Below are positions 1 to 7,352 of a DNA stretch of 64,000 bases, one piece after another (the stretch's first letter is position 1; every line of letters starts with the position of its first letter). Source of the DNA: Pseudomonadota bacterium (GTDB taxonomy: Bacteria; Campylobacterota; Campylobacteria; Campylobacterales; Sulfurospirillaceae); the NCBI GenBank assembly GCA_017860615.1, contig JAGDMU010000001.1:224617-288616 (forward strand), read 5' to 3'. The position numbers and the translations under genes are program-made. Below the pieces are notes generated by a model, which was not told the origin of the DNA, did not search any database, and was given only the letters and a program-made list of their open reading frames with translations.

Positions 1-1424
1 TGCTTTGGCTTACCTTTTGTAACATCTTCATCGGTGTCTTTGTCGCTTTTGTCTTTTTGGGTAATCCTACCCGTAAAATGGGCATTCGTCTCAATGCACA
101 CACCTTTCCTGAACTTTTGGGACGACGTTTTAACTCTAAGTTTATTCAGATGTTTGGCGGTGTTTTGATTACCATCTTTATGCCTTTGTATACTTCGGCT
201 GTTTTAATTGGTGGAACAGAGTTCTTGGTGGCTTACTTTAAAGTGGACTATCATCTAGCTCTTTTAGTCATGTCCGTTATCGTGACAGGGTATGTCTTAG
301 CAGGCGGTCTTAAAGGTGTTATGCTGACCGATGCACTGCAAGGTGTCATTATGTTTGTGGCGATGATGATTCTTTTAGTGATGGTATTTGACGCTGTGGG
401 TGGTGTTGATGTAGGTTTTACAAAATTAGAACATGTTTGGAATGAAACGGTAGCATCGCTTGGTAGTGTTAATATGAAAGATCTCAAAGCGGGAAGTCCT
501 GATTTTATGATGAAACTCTCTATGAATTGGGGTTTTCAAGGGTGGAATAAGATGCCAGTTTTCCTCTCTGAGGGATGGCTTTTTGTGATCACAACGATTA
601 CTATGGGCGTTGGCATCGGTGTTTTGGCGCAACCTCAGTTGGTCGTTCGTTTTATGACCGTAAAAAGTAAAAATGAGCTCAATCGTGCCGTTTTAATTGG
701 GGGTGTTTTTATCATTGCGATGACGGGCATCATCTTTATTGTAGGAGCACTGACTAACGTTTGGTATTATGAGTTTAATGAAGGTAAAAATGCACTTCAA
801 AGTGCCGGTGGTGTGGGTAAAGTCATTCCCCATTTCATTAATGCGGCAATGCCCAAATGGTTTGCATTCATCTTCTTATTTGCTTTAATTTCGGCCGCTA
901 TGAGTACACTCTCAAGCCAATTTCATGCGATGGGAACGGCCATAGGTCGCGATGTTTTTGAGCAGATTGCAGGAAAACACAACCCCAATTCACTGTTAAT
1001 TACCCGCGTTGGTATTATTGTGATGATTGTTATATCAGTATCGTTGGCTTATGTTTTTGATAAACAACCCGCGATTATTGCACGAAGTACAGCGATCTTT
1101 TTTGCACTCTGTGCCAGCATCTTTTTACCAACCTATTTTGGTGGACTTTTTTGGAAGCGTATGACTAAAAAAGGTGCGATTGCCTCAATGGCAGTTGGTA
1201 CTGTGGTAACAACATTTTGGTTGTTATTTGTCCACTTTCAAGAAGCAAAAGAGCTTGGAATTTGTAAAATGCTTTTTGGTGTTAATACTCTTTTAAGTGG
1301 CAAAATTACATTTGTTGATGCGATGATAGTTGCTTTACCACTCTCTGCTTTAACCGCAGTGGTTGTGTCTTTCATGACAAAACCAGAGAGTCCCGCTTTG
1401 ATTAAAAAGTGTTTTGAGGATTAG
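1..1424 (+). CDS. Sodium:solute symporter family protein, 5' end outside the window
   Basis: The reading frame is open from the first bases of the window (frame starting at base 3), so the N-terminus lies upstream. The visible 470 or so residues are strongly hydrophobic with about ten membrane segments. The stretch YVLAGGLKGVMLTDALQG (around residues 90-107) is a typical SSS/PutP-family signature, and a Leu-Gly-Arg-Arg-Phe motif precedes it, as in this family's cytoplasmic loop. Members import proline, pantothenate, acetate or other organic solutes with Na+; the substrate cannot be told from the sequence. The C-terminus is complete and is followed at once by a terminator hairpin shared with the convergent flagellar operon. 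Confidence 0.85.
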   Translation, partial: LWLTFCNIFIGVFVAFVFLGNPTRKMGIRLNAHTFPELLGRRFNSKFIQMFGGVLITIFMPLYTSAVLIGGTEFLVAYFKVDYHLALLVMSVIVTGYVLAGGLKGVMLTDALQGVIMFVAMMILLVMVFDAVGGVDVGFTKLEHVWNETVASLGSVNMKDLKAGSPDFMMKLSMNWGFQGWNKMPVFLSEGWLFVITTITMGVGIGVLAQPQLVVRFMTVKSKNELNRAVLIGGVFIIAMTGIIFIVGALTNVWYYEFNEGKNALQSAGGVGKVIPHFINAAMPKWFAFIFLFALISAAMSTLSSQFHAMGTAIGRDVFEQIAGKHNPNSLLITRVGIIVMIVISVSLAYVFDKQPAIIARSTAIFFALCASIFLPTYFGGLFWKRMTKKGAIASMAVGTVVTTFWLLFVHFQEAKELGICKMLFGVNTLLSGKITFVDAMIVALPLSALTAVVVSFMTKPESPALIKKCFED

Positions 1425-1436
1425 AAGGCCAGTAGA

Positions 1437-1474
1437 AGAGGGTAATGAATAATTACCCTCTATACTCTTTTTTA
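1437..1474 (+). terminator. Rho-independent terminator after the symporter gene
   Basis: A perfect 10-bp stem (AGAGGGTAAT at 1437-1446 with ATTACCCTCT at 1452-1461, 5-base loop) is followed by a T-rich run ending in six T (1467-1472). It sits 13 bases after the symporter stop and overlaps the stop codon of the convergent gene, so it could also act on leftward transcripts, although no T run follows in that direction. Confidence 0.8.
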
Positions 1475-1722
1475 TGCGTTGTAACAATGTTTGCAGAAGT
1501 TATAAATGCTCTTGTTTTTTTAAGTTTTTCCATAGCATCTTGTGTTTTATGTTTCTCTTTTTCCATAACATTCAAAGCTTCTTTTATCAATGCTCTTGCA
1601 CATTTTGCTTCATTAATATCTTTAAATTCAGGCATTTCATAGATTAGTTTACCAATTTTAGCGTGATGCTCTTCTACGATAGCAATCGTAAAATTCTCAA
1701 TCCACGACATAGTCTGTCTCAT
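1453..1722 (-). CDS. Small hypothetical protein in fliT position, possible flagellar chaperone
   Basis: This 89-residue, charged, helix-rich protein is the last gene of the leftward flaG-fliD-fliS group and overlaps the 3' end of fliS by 26 bases, which suggests translational coupling. Many bacteria have FliT, a FliD chaperone, in this place. The sequence (E/K-rich helices, for example EALNVMEKEKHKTQDAMEKLKK) would suit a small helical chaperone, but I do not recognise a clear FliT signature. The functional idea therefore rests on position alone. Confidence 0.6.
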   Translation of the reverse strand: MRQTMSWIENFTIAIVEEHHAKIGKLIYEMPEFKDINEAKCARALIKEALNVMEKEKHKTQDAMEKLKKTRAFITSANIVTTHKKEYRG

Positions 1723-2074
1723 CTTTCCATGCTTGCAAAAGCTCTCTAGCTACACTGATGACTTCATCAAGTTTTGCGGTGTCATTGTTTTTATTCGCTT
1801 CTGTAAGCAATCGCAATTGGTGTGTGTATAAACCACGTAAATAATAGGCAATTTGCCCGCCATCATAATTAAGCGAATGAATAAGTTCCGCAAAAATCGC
1901 AGAAGTGCGATTGATCCAATAGGTTCTTTTTTCAATATTCTTATCTTCAATGGCTTTCTTCGCTTGTGATGCGAAACGTAAAACACCTTCGTATAGCATC
2001 TTAATCAACTTTTCAGAAGATTCTATAGAGACATTGTTTTGTGAGTAAGTTGAATATGCTAAATTAGTATACAT
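1697..2074 (-). CDS. fliS: Flagellar export chaperone FliS
   Basis: The protein has 125 residues, the usual FliS length. It opens with Tyr/Asn-rich residues (MYTNLAYSTYSQNNV) like other FliS proteins and continues with the conserved ESSEKLIKMLYEGVLRF and IHSLNYDGGQIAYYLRGLYTH segments of the four-helix bundle. FliS binds the C-terminal end of flagellin in the cytoplasm, keeps it from polymerising and delivers it to the export gate. It lies 19 bases after fliD and is followed by an overlapping small gene, so all are probably transcribed from the flaG promoter. Confidence 0.93.
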   Translation of the reverse strand: MYTNLAYSTYSQNNVSIESSEKLIKMLYEGVLRFASQAKKAIEDKNIEKRTYWINRTSAIFAELIHSLNYDGGQIAYYLRGLYTHQLRLLTEANKNNDTAKLDEVISVARELLQAWKDETDYVVD

Positions 2075-2093
2075 CGTGGGTTCCTTTTATAAA

Positions 2094-3782
2094 TTAACTA
2101 TCGCTACTTGATTCTGCGGCAATTAAATATGATAATGACTGAAATTGCGTGGTAAGCGTGCTAATGATACTGTCATAAGCTGCAAAACGTTTCGCCATAA
2201 TTTCATACTTACTATCCAGCTTTGTTACAGTATTTTCTCTTTGTGTTGTTAACGAATCTTTTTCCTCAGAGAGATAATCTGAATAGAGTGATAAAAGACC
2301 TGTATCTTCAGTGACATACTCTTTTAAAAGAGCATTAAACTCTGTAAAGATACCTTTGTTTTCAATGCTATGACCATACGTCGTAGAAGCTTTTAGTCCT
2401 AGAGAGGTAAGAACGCTGCTACTGCCTTCTATGATAATATCTTCACCCGTTGCACTTTTTAGAATAATATTGTTGTTGTCTCCAACACTGGCGGTTACAC
2501 CAGATATTCCAGCTGCATTAATGGCATTTTGAAGTGAAAGTGCATTGTCCGCTGCGGTTGCTCCAGCTGTCGTGGTAAATCTCACACCTGTATCGTTGAT
2601 GGTTAGACCACCATAAGTAACATTGAGTGCCCCAGCTGAGAGTGTAGTACCTGTATAAGTTGTTGTATTGTAATCTGTTGAACCTACAAAGAAGTCTTGT
2701 ATATCAGCAGGATCATCTTTGATTTTGGTATTAAAGGCATCTTCATCAAATTCTAAGGATCCTGAATCATTCAATGAAATACCGTAATCTACTAAGCTTC
2801 TATTGTCTTCATCAATGGATAAAAGTTGTTTACGAATGGATGCACTAAGATTGGTGAGTTGGCTTACACCTTGAAAGATTCCAGCAGTGCCAGCTTCACT
2901 GTCATACGTTGTTGCTTTTTGAAGATTTGTCATCAAATCGTTATAAGCCGTGACAAGCGTTGTTATTTGTTCTTTAACGTCCGTCCAATCTTGTTTGATC
3001 GAGACGGTTGTGCTTTCCGTACTTTCTTGTACATCATTGAGCGTAATTGTTACACCAACGATCAGATCATCAACGGTATTGGATGAGCGGGTAACACTTA
3101 CACCATTGTATGTAAATGTTGCATCGGTTGCTGTTTGGAGATGATTGTTTGCAACATCGTATCCTAAACTTGTCAATGTCGAAGCATTATCAGAAGTAAT
3201 GGTAATGGCATTGTCTGCCCCCGTGTCATCTGATTTGATGATAAGTCGATAAGGATTTGTACCACCTGTATTTAAAATAGAAGCAGTGACTTTACCATCA
3301 AGTTTATCATTGATCATATCGGCAAGCTCGGTAATGGTGGTAGATGAAGTGACTGCAAAGTCATAATCTTTTCCATCTATACTAAGCGTTAGCGTATCAC
3401 TTGCACTGGTGAATGTGCTGGTTGCTGATGCAAAGCTTGTACTTTGATAAATATCTTGTTTGGCCAAAGTATCAACACGTAAGGTAAAATCTTGTACATT
3501 TGTACCGCCATCTGCCGTTACCGTTACAGCATCATTAGACACTGTTGTTGTACGTTGAAGATAATAAGTATCATCCGACAAAGCACTCGTTGCTGATTTG
3601 AGTGTTGAAGCAAGCGAAGTGATGGTTGAAAGATCCGTTTGCTTTGTTGAATTGGTTGTTAATTTTGTATCAATAGGATCAAGTTGTGCTGCTTCATCGA
3701 CTTCGCGTAGCTTGTCGATAGTGTCATAGCTAAGCGCACCATCACTACCGAGTCCGAGTGAACTTAGACTGGAAGTTGCCAT
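2094..3782 (-). CDS. fliD: Flagellar filament cap protein FliD (hook-associated protein 2)
   Basis: The 562-residue protein has the FliD architecture. The N-terminal part (MATSSLSSLGLGSDGALSYDTIDKLREVDEAAQ...) forms helical contacts with the filament. The middle is Thr/Ser/Asp-rich and variable. The C-terminal part (ENKGIFTEFNALLKEYV... SLTTQRENTVTKLDSKYEIMAKRFAAYDSIISTLTTQFQSL) is coiled-coil-like. FliD caps the growing filament and folds flagellin beneath it. The gene starts 3 bases after flaG and precedes fliS, the standard order in Campylobacter. Confidence 0.94.
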   Translation of the reverse strand: MATSSLSSLGLGSDGALSYDTIDKLREVDEAAQLDPIDTKLTTNSTKQTDLSTITSLASTLKSATSALSDDTYYLQRTTTVSNDAVTVTADGGTNVQDFTLRVDTLAKQDIYQSTSFASATSTFTSASDTLTLSIDGKDYDFAVTSSTTITELADMINDKLDGKVTASILNTGGTNPYRLIIKSDDTGADNAITITSDNASTLTSLGYDVANNHLQTATDATFTYNGVSVTRSSNTVDDLIVGVTITLNDVQESTESTTVSIKQDWTDVKEQITTLVTAYNDLMTNLQKATTYDSEAGTAGIFQGVSQLTNLSASIRKQLLSIDEDNRSLVDYGISLNDSGSLEFDEDAFNTKIKDDPADIQDFFVGSTDYNTTTYTGTTLSAGALNVTYGGLTINDTGVRFTTTAGATAADNALSLQNAINAAGISGVTASVGDNNNIILKSATGEDIIIEGSSSVLTSLGLKASTTYGHSIENKGIFTEFNALLKEYVTEDTGLLSLYSDYLSEEKDSLTTQRENTVTKLDSKYEIMAKRFAAYDSIISTLTTQFQSLSYLIAAESSSDS

Positions 3783-3785
3783 TTT

Positions 3786-4142
3786 CTATCCTTTTTTATC
3801 AAATATCATTCCTACGATCTCTTTCATTTTAGCAGAAAGGTCCATTGCTTCTTCTGTAGGAATTTTGCGAATACTTCTACCTGAGCTTTTTTCCATAACA
3901 TTGACATACATGAGACTGATCTCATCGTTAAAACCAAAAGAGACATTGGTATCTAAAATATCCATCTGTTCATTGAGTTCTTTCACTGTTTGTGTTAAAG
4001 CCTTGGCAGTTTCGCTTTGGTTTTGTTGGTTTACTTTTGCTGATTCATTAGATTCATTTACTTGTCTGGTTTGAGCCGTAGTTGCGACCTTGGGAGTGGT
4101 TGCAGTTTCGACTTGCTTGCTCGTTGCGCTAAATACGTCCAT
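3786..4142 (-). CDS. flaG: FlaG family flagellar protein
   Basis: A FlaG-like protein of 118 residues has a low-complexity N-terminal half (Thr, Gln, Asn, Val) and the conserved C-terminal domain LNEQMDILDTNVSFGFNDEISLMYVNVMEKSSGRSIRKIPTEEAMDLSAKMKEIVGMIFDKKG. FlaG proteins influence filament length. A longer reading frame starts at 4160, but its first codons contain the Shine-Dalgarno sequence AAGGAGG seven bases before the ATG at 4142, so 4142 is the real start. It is the first gene of the flaG-fliD-fliS group and is preceded by a sigma-28-like promoter. Confidence 0.9.
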   Translation of the reverse strand: MDVFSATSKQVETATTPKVATTAQTRQVNESNESAKVNQQNQSETAKALTQTVKELNEQMDILDTNVSFGFNDEISLMYVNVMEKSSGRSIRKIPTEEAMDLSAKMKEIVGMIFDKKG

Positions 4143-4183
4143 AATTGCCCTCCTTGACATTCTCTAATTTTTTTCTATAAACC

Positions 4184-4210
4184 AGATCGACACATCTTTA
4201 TTTTTGTTTA
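4184..4210 (-). promoter_or_regulatory. Candidate sigma-28 (FliA) promoter of flaG-fliD-fliS
   Basis: Read on the minus strand, TAAA (4207-4210) is followed after exactly 15 bases by GTCGATCT (4184-4191), close to the flagellar sigma-28 consensus TAAA-N15-GCCGATAA. It lies about 40 bases before the flaG start. Late class genes such as flaG and fliD are known FliA targets in Campylobacter. The match is by eye only. Confidence 0.6.
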
Positions 4211-4299
4211 ATTCTTTAACGGTATTAATCATAGTGCATAGCAAAGAGGATTAAGATTTAGTGTGTTACTATTTCAATTACTACACACAGAGGACTAAG

Positions 4300-4662
4300 A
4301 TGAAAATAGCGTTAGTTTGCCAATCATTACTGCTAAGCCGTGCACTTAAAAGTTTTTTAGGAGAGATGATTGTCCCTTACAAACAGTGCGATTTTGTTAT
4401 TAGCGATAAAAAAATTGAGCTTGATAAACCTATTTTTTATATCTCCTCGAACGAAGGCAATTTGGTGATCCCCTTTTCCAAGTCCTCTCTTCTTATTGAA
4501 TTAGATAAATTCTTTCAACATCTCTTACTCAGACAAGGTAATGTAGATGACATGATGCCTCAATCTAAAAATGCCCATGCGCTTGAAGAAAAAATTATGG
4601 CATTAACTGAAAAATTTAGAGCCGAGTTGATTCAAACGATTCGAGGCTATTATGGCAATTAA
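4300..4662 (+). CDS. Hypothetical protein upstream of rsmD and flgI
   Basis: This 120-residue protein of unknown function (MKIALVCQSLLLSRALKSFLGEMIVPYKQCDFVISDKK...) begins with a Rossmann-like beta-strand/helix pattern resembling a response-regulator or NTPase fold without its catalytic residues. The ATG at 4300 follows GAGGA at good spacing; a GTG further up at 4261 has no ribosome site. The same position, upstream of the methylase gene and flgI, is held by a hypothetical gene in Campylobacter jejuni, so this is probably a conserved flagellar-cluster protein. It overlaps the next gene by 11 bases. Confidence 0.7.
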   Translation: MKIALVCQSLLLSRALKSFLGEMIVPYKQCDFVISDKKIELDKPIFYISSNEGNLVIPFSKSSLLIELDKFFQHLLLRQGNVDDMMPQSKNAHALEEKIMALTEKFRAELIQTIRGYYGN

Positions 4663-5227
4663 GCCCTTGATGGCAACAATTAGTGCAGGTAAATATAAGG
4701 GTAAGAAATTAGCACTTCCTTCACTTGAAAGTACACGCAGTACCAAAGCAATTCTCAAAGGTTCTCTCTTTGATAGCCTTCAGTATGACATTATGGATGA
4801 AGTGTTTGTTGAAGTGTTTGGTGGTAGTGGCTCAATGGGGCTTGAAGCGCTCAGCCGTGGTGCGAAACATGCTTATTTTATTGAAAAAGACAAAGCAGCC
4901 TTTAGTACACTCAAAAGTAACTGTAAAGTAATTGATGACGAACATACAACACCCTTTCATGGGGATAGTTTTGTGATTTTCCCAACATTGCTTTCCACCC
5001 TTAAAGATAAAGCGTATTTCTATTTTGATCCTCCTTTTTCCATTCGTGAAGGTATGGAAGATATTTACCAAAAAGTGATTGACCTTATCGCTTCAATACC
5101 TCATGAAAAGGCTCATCTCATTGTGATTGAGCATATGAGCACATTAGTTCTTCCCGCACAAATCGGTATTTATACCCTTCAAAAGACGAAGAAATTTGGA
5201 AAAAGTTCACTCTCTTATTACATCTAA
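4652..5227 (+). CDS. rsmD: RsmD-family 16S rRNA (guanine-N2) methyltransferase
   Basis: The 191-residue methyltransferase has the RsmD start (ISAGKYKGKKLALP... STRSTKAILKGSLFDSL), a SAM-binding motif (VFVEVFGGSGSMGLEALSRGA) and an acidic SAM ligand region (YFIEKDKAA). The catalytic motif is DPPF rather than the DPPY more usual in RsmD; DPPF also occurs among N-methyltransferases. RsmD methylates G966 (E. coli numbering) of 16S rRNA in assembled 30S particles. A gene of this family directly before flgI is the Campylobacter order. A GAGG sequence precedes the ATG at 4652; a second in-frame Met lies six codons later. Confidence 0.88.
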   Translation: MAIKPLMATISAGKYKGKKLALPSLESTRSTKAILKGSLFDSLQYDIMDEVFVEVFGGSGSMGLEALSRGAKHAYFIEKDKAAFSTLKSNCKVIDDEHTTPFHGDSFVIFPTLLSTLKDKAYFYFDPPFSIREGMEDIYQKVIDLIASIPHEKAHLIVIEHMSTLVLPAQIGIYTLQKTKKFGKSSLSYYI

Positions 5228-5231
5228 TAAC

Positions 5232-5248
5232 TTGGAACATTAATTGCT
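5232..5248 (+). promoter_or_regulatory. Sigma-54 (RpoN) promoter of the flgI operon
   Basis: The sequence TTGGAACATTAATTGCT has the invariant GG (5234-5235) and GC (5246-5247) separated by exactly 10 bases, the sigma-54 -24/-12 arrangement (consensus TGGCAC-N5-TTGC). It lies 37 bases before the flgI start. Hook and basal-body genes of Campylobacterota are known to depend on RpoN and the FlgSR system, so place and sequence agree. Confidence 0.82.
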
Positions 5249-5284
5249 TTAAATTGGCAAGAACGCTAAATTTAAAGGGAATTG

Positions 5285-6337
5285 ATGAAGATTGTTAAAC
5301 TATCTTTCGTATTGATTTCAGCACTGAGTACACTGTATGGACAACGACTGGGTGATATTACCAACGTTATTGGCGTTAGGGAAAACCAACTGATCGGTTA
5401 CGGTCTTGTTGTAGGACTTAATGGTACGGGTGATGGCTCATCGTCTGAATTTACACTACGATCACTCTCGAACCTTTTACAAACCGTCAACGTTAAGATT
5501 GATCCAGCGGATATCAAATCTAAAAATATTGCAGCGGTTGTGGTAACAGCTAAACTTCCAGCTTTTGCACGACAAGGTGATAAAGTTGATGTCTCTGTTT
5601 CATCCATTGGCGATGCAAAGTCATTGCAAGGTGGAAATTTACTTCTGACACCGCTTAAAGGTGTGGATGGTAAGATCTACTCGCTAGCACAAGGTTCTCT
5701 TACGATTGGTGGTATGAATGGTAAAGAGAAAGGTCAAATTAACCATCCCGCTTCTGCAAACATCTTTGGTGGTGCTTTGGTAGAACGAGAGATTGAGTAT
5801 GACTTACATGAACAAGAATTTGTCAATCTCTCCCTGAAAGAGGCAAATTTTAACACAGCTGTTTCAGTACAAAACGAACTCAATAAAAAATTTGGCAAAA
5901 AAATTGCGGTCGCTACAGATTCAAGGACCATTCGTTTGATGCGTCCAGAAGGGCACTCTACGGTTGAGTTCTTAGCCAAAACACTGGATGTGGATGTTCA
6001 GTACGAAAAAGAGGAAAAAATCGTTATTGATGAGCGTACAGGAACAATTGTTTCAGGCGTGAATGTCAAAGTAGACCCCGTTGTTGTAACACACGGTGAT
6101 ATTACGATTAAAATTGAAGCGAGTGATGTTGCAGCAGATGATCGAAATGTGGATATCGGTGGTGATGTAAAGATCGCAGGTGCTGAAAATCGCATTAAAA
6201 TTAAAGAAGAGAGTATGACGGTTGCAAATATCGCACGTGCACTCAATAAACTGGGTGCAAAACCAAAAGATATTATCTCTATTATCGAAAACATCAAACG
6301 CTCTGGCGCCATTACGGCTAAATTGGAGATCATCTAA
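5285..6337 (+). CDS. flgI: Flagellar P-ring protein FlgI
   Basis: FlgI has 350 residues here, the family's usual size. A signal peptide ([19 protein letters not shown]) is followed by the hallmark start of the mature protein, [31 protein letters not shown]. FlgI forms the P ring around the rod in the periplasm. The ATG at 5285 follows AAAGGGA; the TTG just before it is less likely. The stop codon overlaps the next start (TAATG), so translation of the two genes is coupled. A sigma-54 promoter lies just upstream. Confidence 0.96.
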   Translation: MKIVKLSFVLISALSTLYGQRLGDITNVIGVRENQLIGYGLVVGLNGTGDGSSSEFTLRSLSNLLQTVNVKIDPADIKSKNIAAVVVTAKLPAFARQGDKVDVSVSSIGDAKSLQGGNLLLTPLKGVDGKIYSLAQGSLTIGGMNGKEKGQINHPASANIFGGALVEREIEYDLHEQEFVNLSLKEANFNTAVSVQNELNKKFGKKIAVATDSRTIRLMRPEGHSTVEFLAKTLDVDVQYEKEEKIVIDERTGTIVSGVNVKVDPVVVTHGDITIKIEASDVAADDRNVDIGGDVKIAGAENRIKIKEESMTVANIARALNKLGAKPKDIISIIENIKRSGAITAKLEII

Positions 6338-6633
6338 TGCAAACGGATAACAGCGTAGCACTTTTAAATGCTAATTACAGTAATCCTATTAAAACCGATG
6401 CCAATAGTCAAAGTGATGCTCTTTTGAAAGAACAAACCGATAAATTTGAGGCTTTTTTTCTCAAACAAGTTTTGGATATTGCATTAAATAGTGATGAAGA
6501 AAATTCCTTGTTTGAAAAAGATGCTGGCGATAAAATCTATAAATCTATGTATAACGACACAATGAGTAGTGCTCTTAGTGGCAATTTGGGATTAAGTGAA
6601 ATGTTATTTAACTTTTTGAAAGAGGGGCGTTAA
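6337..6633 (+). CDS. flgJ: Rod-binding protein (FlgJ N-terminal domain only)
   Basis: The 98-residue protein matches the rod-binding domain found at the N-terminus of Flg[61 protein letters not shown]. The C-terminal muramidase domain of enterobacterial FlgJ is absent, as is normal in Campylobacterota, where a separate enzyme opens the cell wall for the rod. The start overlaps the flgI stop by one base. The symbol is used for the domain only. Confidence 0.85.
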   Translation: MQTDNSVALLNANYSNPIKTDANSQSDALLKEQTDKFEAFFLKQVLDIALNSDEENSLFEKDAGDKIYKSMYNDTMSSALSGNLGLSEMLFNFLKEGR

Positions 6634-6656
6634 AGTTTTATCATTTTGGACGATAT
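6631..6656 (+). promoter_or_regulatory. Candidate sigma-28 promoter of flgM
   Basis: TAAA (6631-6634, overlapping the previous stop) and CGATAT (6651-6656) are 16 bases apart, about 40 bases before flgM. CGATAT is the usual -10 core of Campylobacter sigma-28 promoters. The spacing is one base shorter than in the flaG promoter candidate, so confidence is moderate. It would place flgM under the sigma factor that FlgM itself inhibits. Confidence 0.5.
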
Positions 6657-6694
6657 GGTTGTAAGCAATTCCAATCAAAATTAAAGGGTTTAAA

Positions 6695-6895
6695 ATGATT
6701 TCAAAAGTACAAACGTCCAATGTGGCGTATTTACAACAGAGTGCTCCTAAGGATGATTCGTCTAAAGGTGTCACAAAAACAGAAAAAAGCGAAGGGGTAG
6801 ACAAAGTCTCCGCGCTCAAAGCTGGAATCGAAAATGGAACGTATAAATTCGATCTAGCAAAAACTGCCAATGCAGTCGCGGAAGAGTTGCTCTAA
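6695..6895 (+). CDS. flgM: Anti-sigma-28 factor FlgM
   Basis: A small protein of 66 residues ends in the conserved FlgM sigma-binding region, KVSALKAGIENGTYKFDLAKTANAVAEELL. The N-terminal half is polar and probably disordered, as in other FlgM proteins. FlgM binds FliA in the cytoplasm and holds back late flagellar genes. AAAGGG precedes the ATG. Its place between the rod-binding gene and the flgN-like gene is the same as in C. jejuni. Confidence 0.9.
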   Translation: MISKVQTSNVAYLQQSAPKDDSSKGVTKTEKSEGVDKVSALKAGIENGTYKFDLAKTANAVAEELL

Positions 6896-6921
6896 GTCCT
6901 TACACGTAAAAGGATACAAAG

Positions 6922-7350
6922 ATGTTAACGCACTATTTACACAATGCTATTAAAGATATAGAAAACCTTATTGAGCAAACACATAAAGATATAGCGGATA
7001 TTAAAGTCGCAAAACACAGTGAGGTTTTTGAGAGAGCAAAAATAAAAAATGATTTAATCCAATCATTTGAAAACAAAAAGTCTCTTTTGGATCATGAGCT
7101 TATGAAGATGCTTAAAGAGAGCGGTCAAAAATCGCTTGAAGAGCTATTGAACGCTGAACAAAAAGAGCTGTTGGCACAAATGAAGGTAAAACTCTCTGAG
7201 CTTAAAGTATGCAACAAACAGTATGCAAAATATGTCGTTACCATCAGTCAATTTTACAATGTATTGCTTGACAGCATTTTCCCACGGGATATGGAAGGGT
7301 ATAAAATGTCCAACCATAAACCTGCTTCTTTACTTAAAATAAGGGTTTAG
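6922..7350 (+). CDS. flgN: FlgN-like flagellar export chaperone
   Basis: This 142-residue, highly helical protein (long K/E/L-rich heptads such as ENLIEQTHKDIADIKVAKHSEVFERAKIKNDLIQSFENKKSLLDHEL) lies directly before flgK, with two bases between stop and start. FlgN chaperones escort FlgK and FlgL to the export apparatus. The assignment rests on the all-helical composition, length and gene order flgM-flgN-flgK; sequence conservation in this family is low. Confidence 0.78.
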   Translation: MLTHYLHNAIKDIENLIEQTHKDIADIKVAKHSEVFERAKIKNDLIQSFENKKSLLDHELMKMLKESGQKSLEELLNAEQKELLAQMKVKLSELKVCNKQYAKYVVTISQFYNVLLDSIFPRDMEGYKMSNHKPASLLKIRV

Positions 7351-7352
7351 TC

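Noticed and set aside
2826..3144. Open frames on the plus strand opposite fliD
   Set aside because: No ribosome sites or recognisable protein features; fliD explains the region.
6640..6694. Sigma-54 promoter before flgM
   Set aside because: GG dinucleotides here are not followed by GC at 10 bases; the sigma-28-like element fits better.
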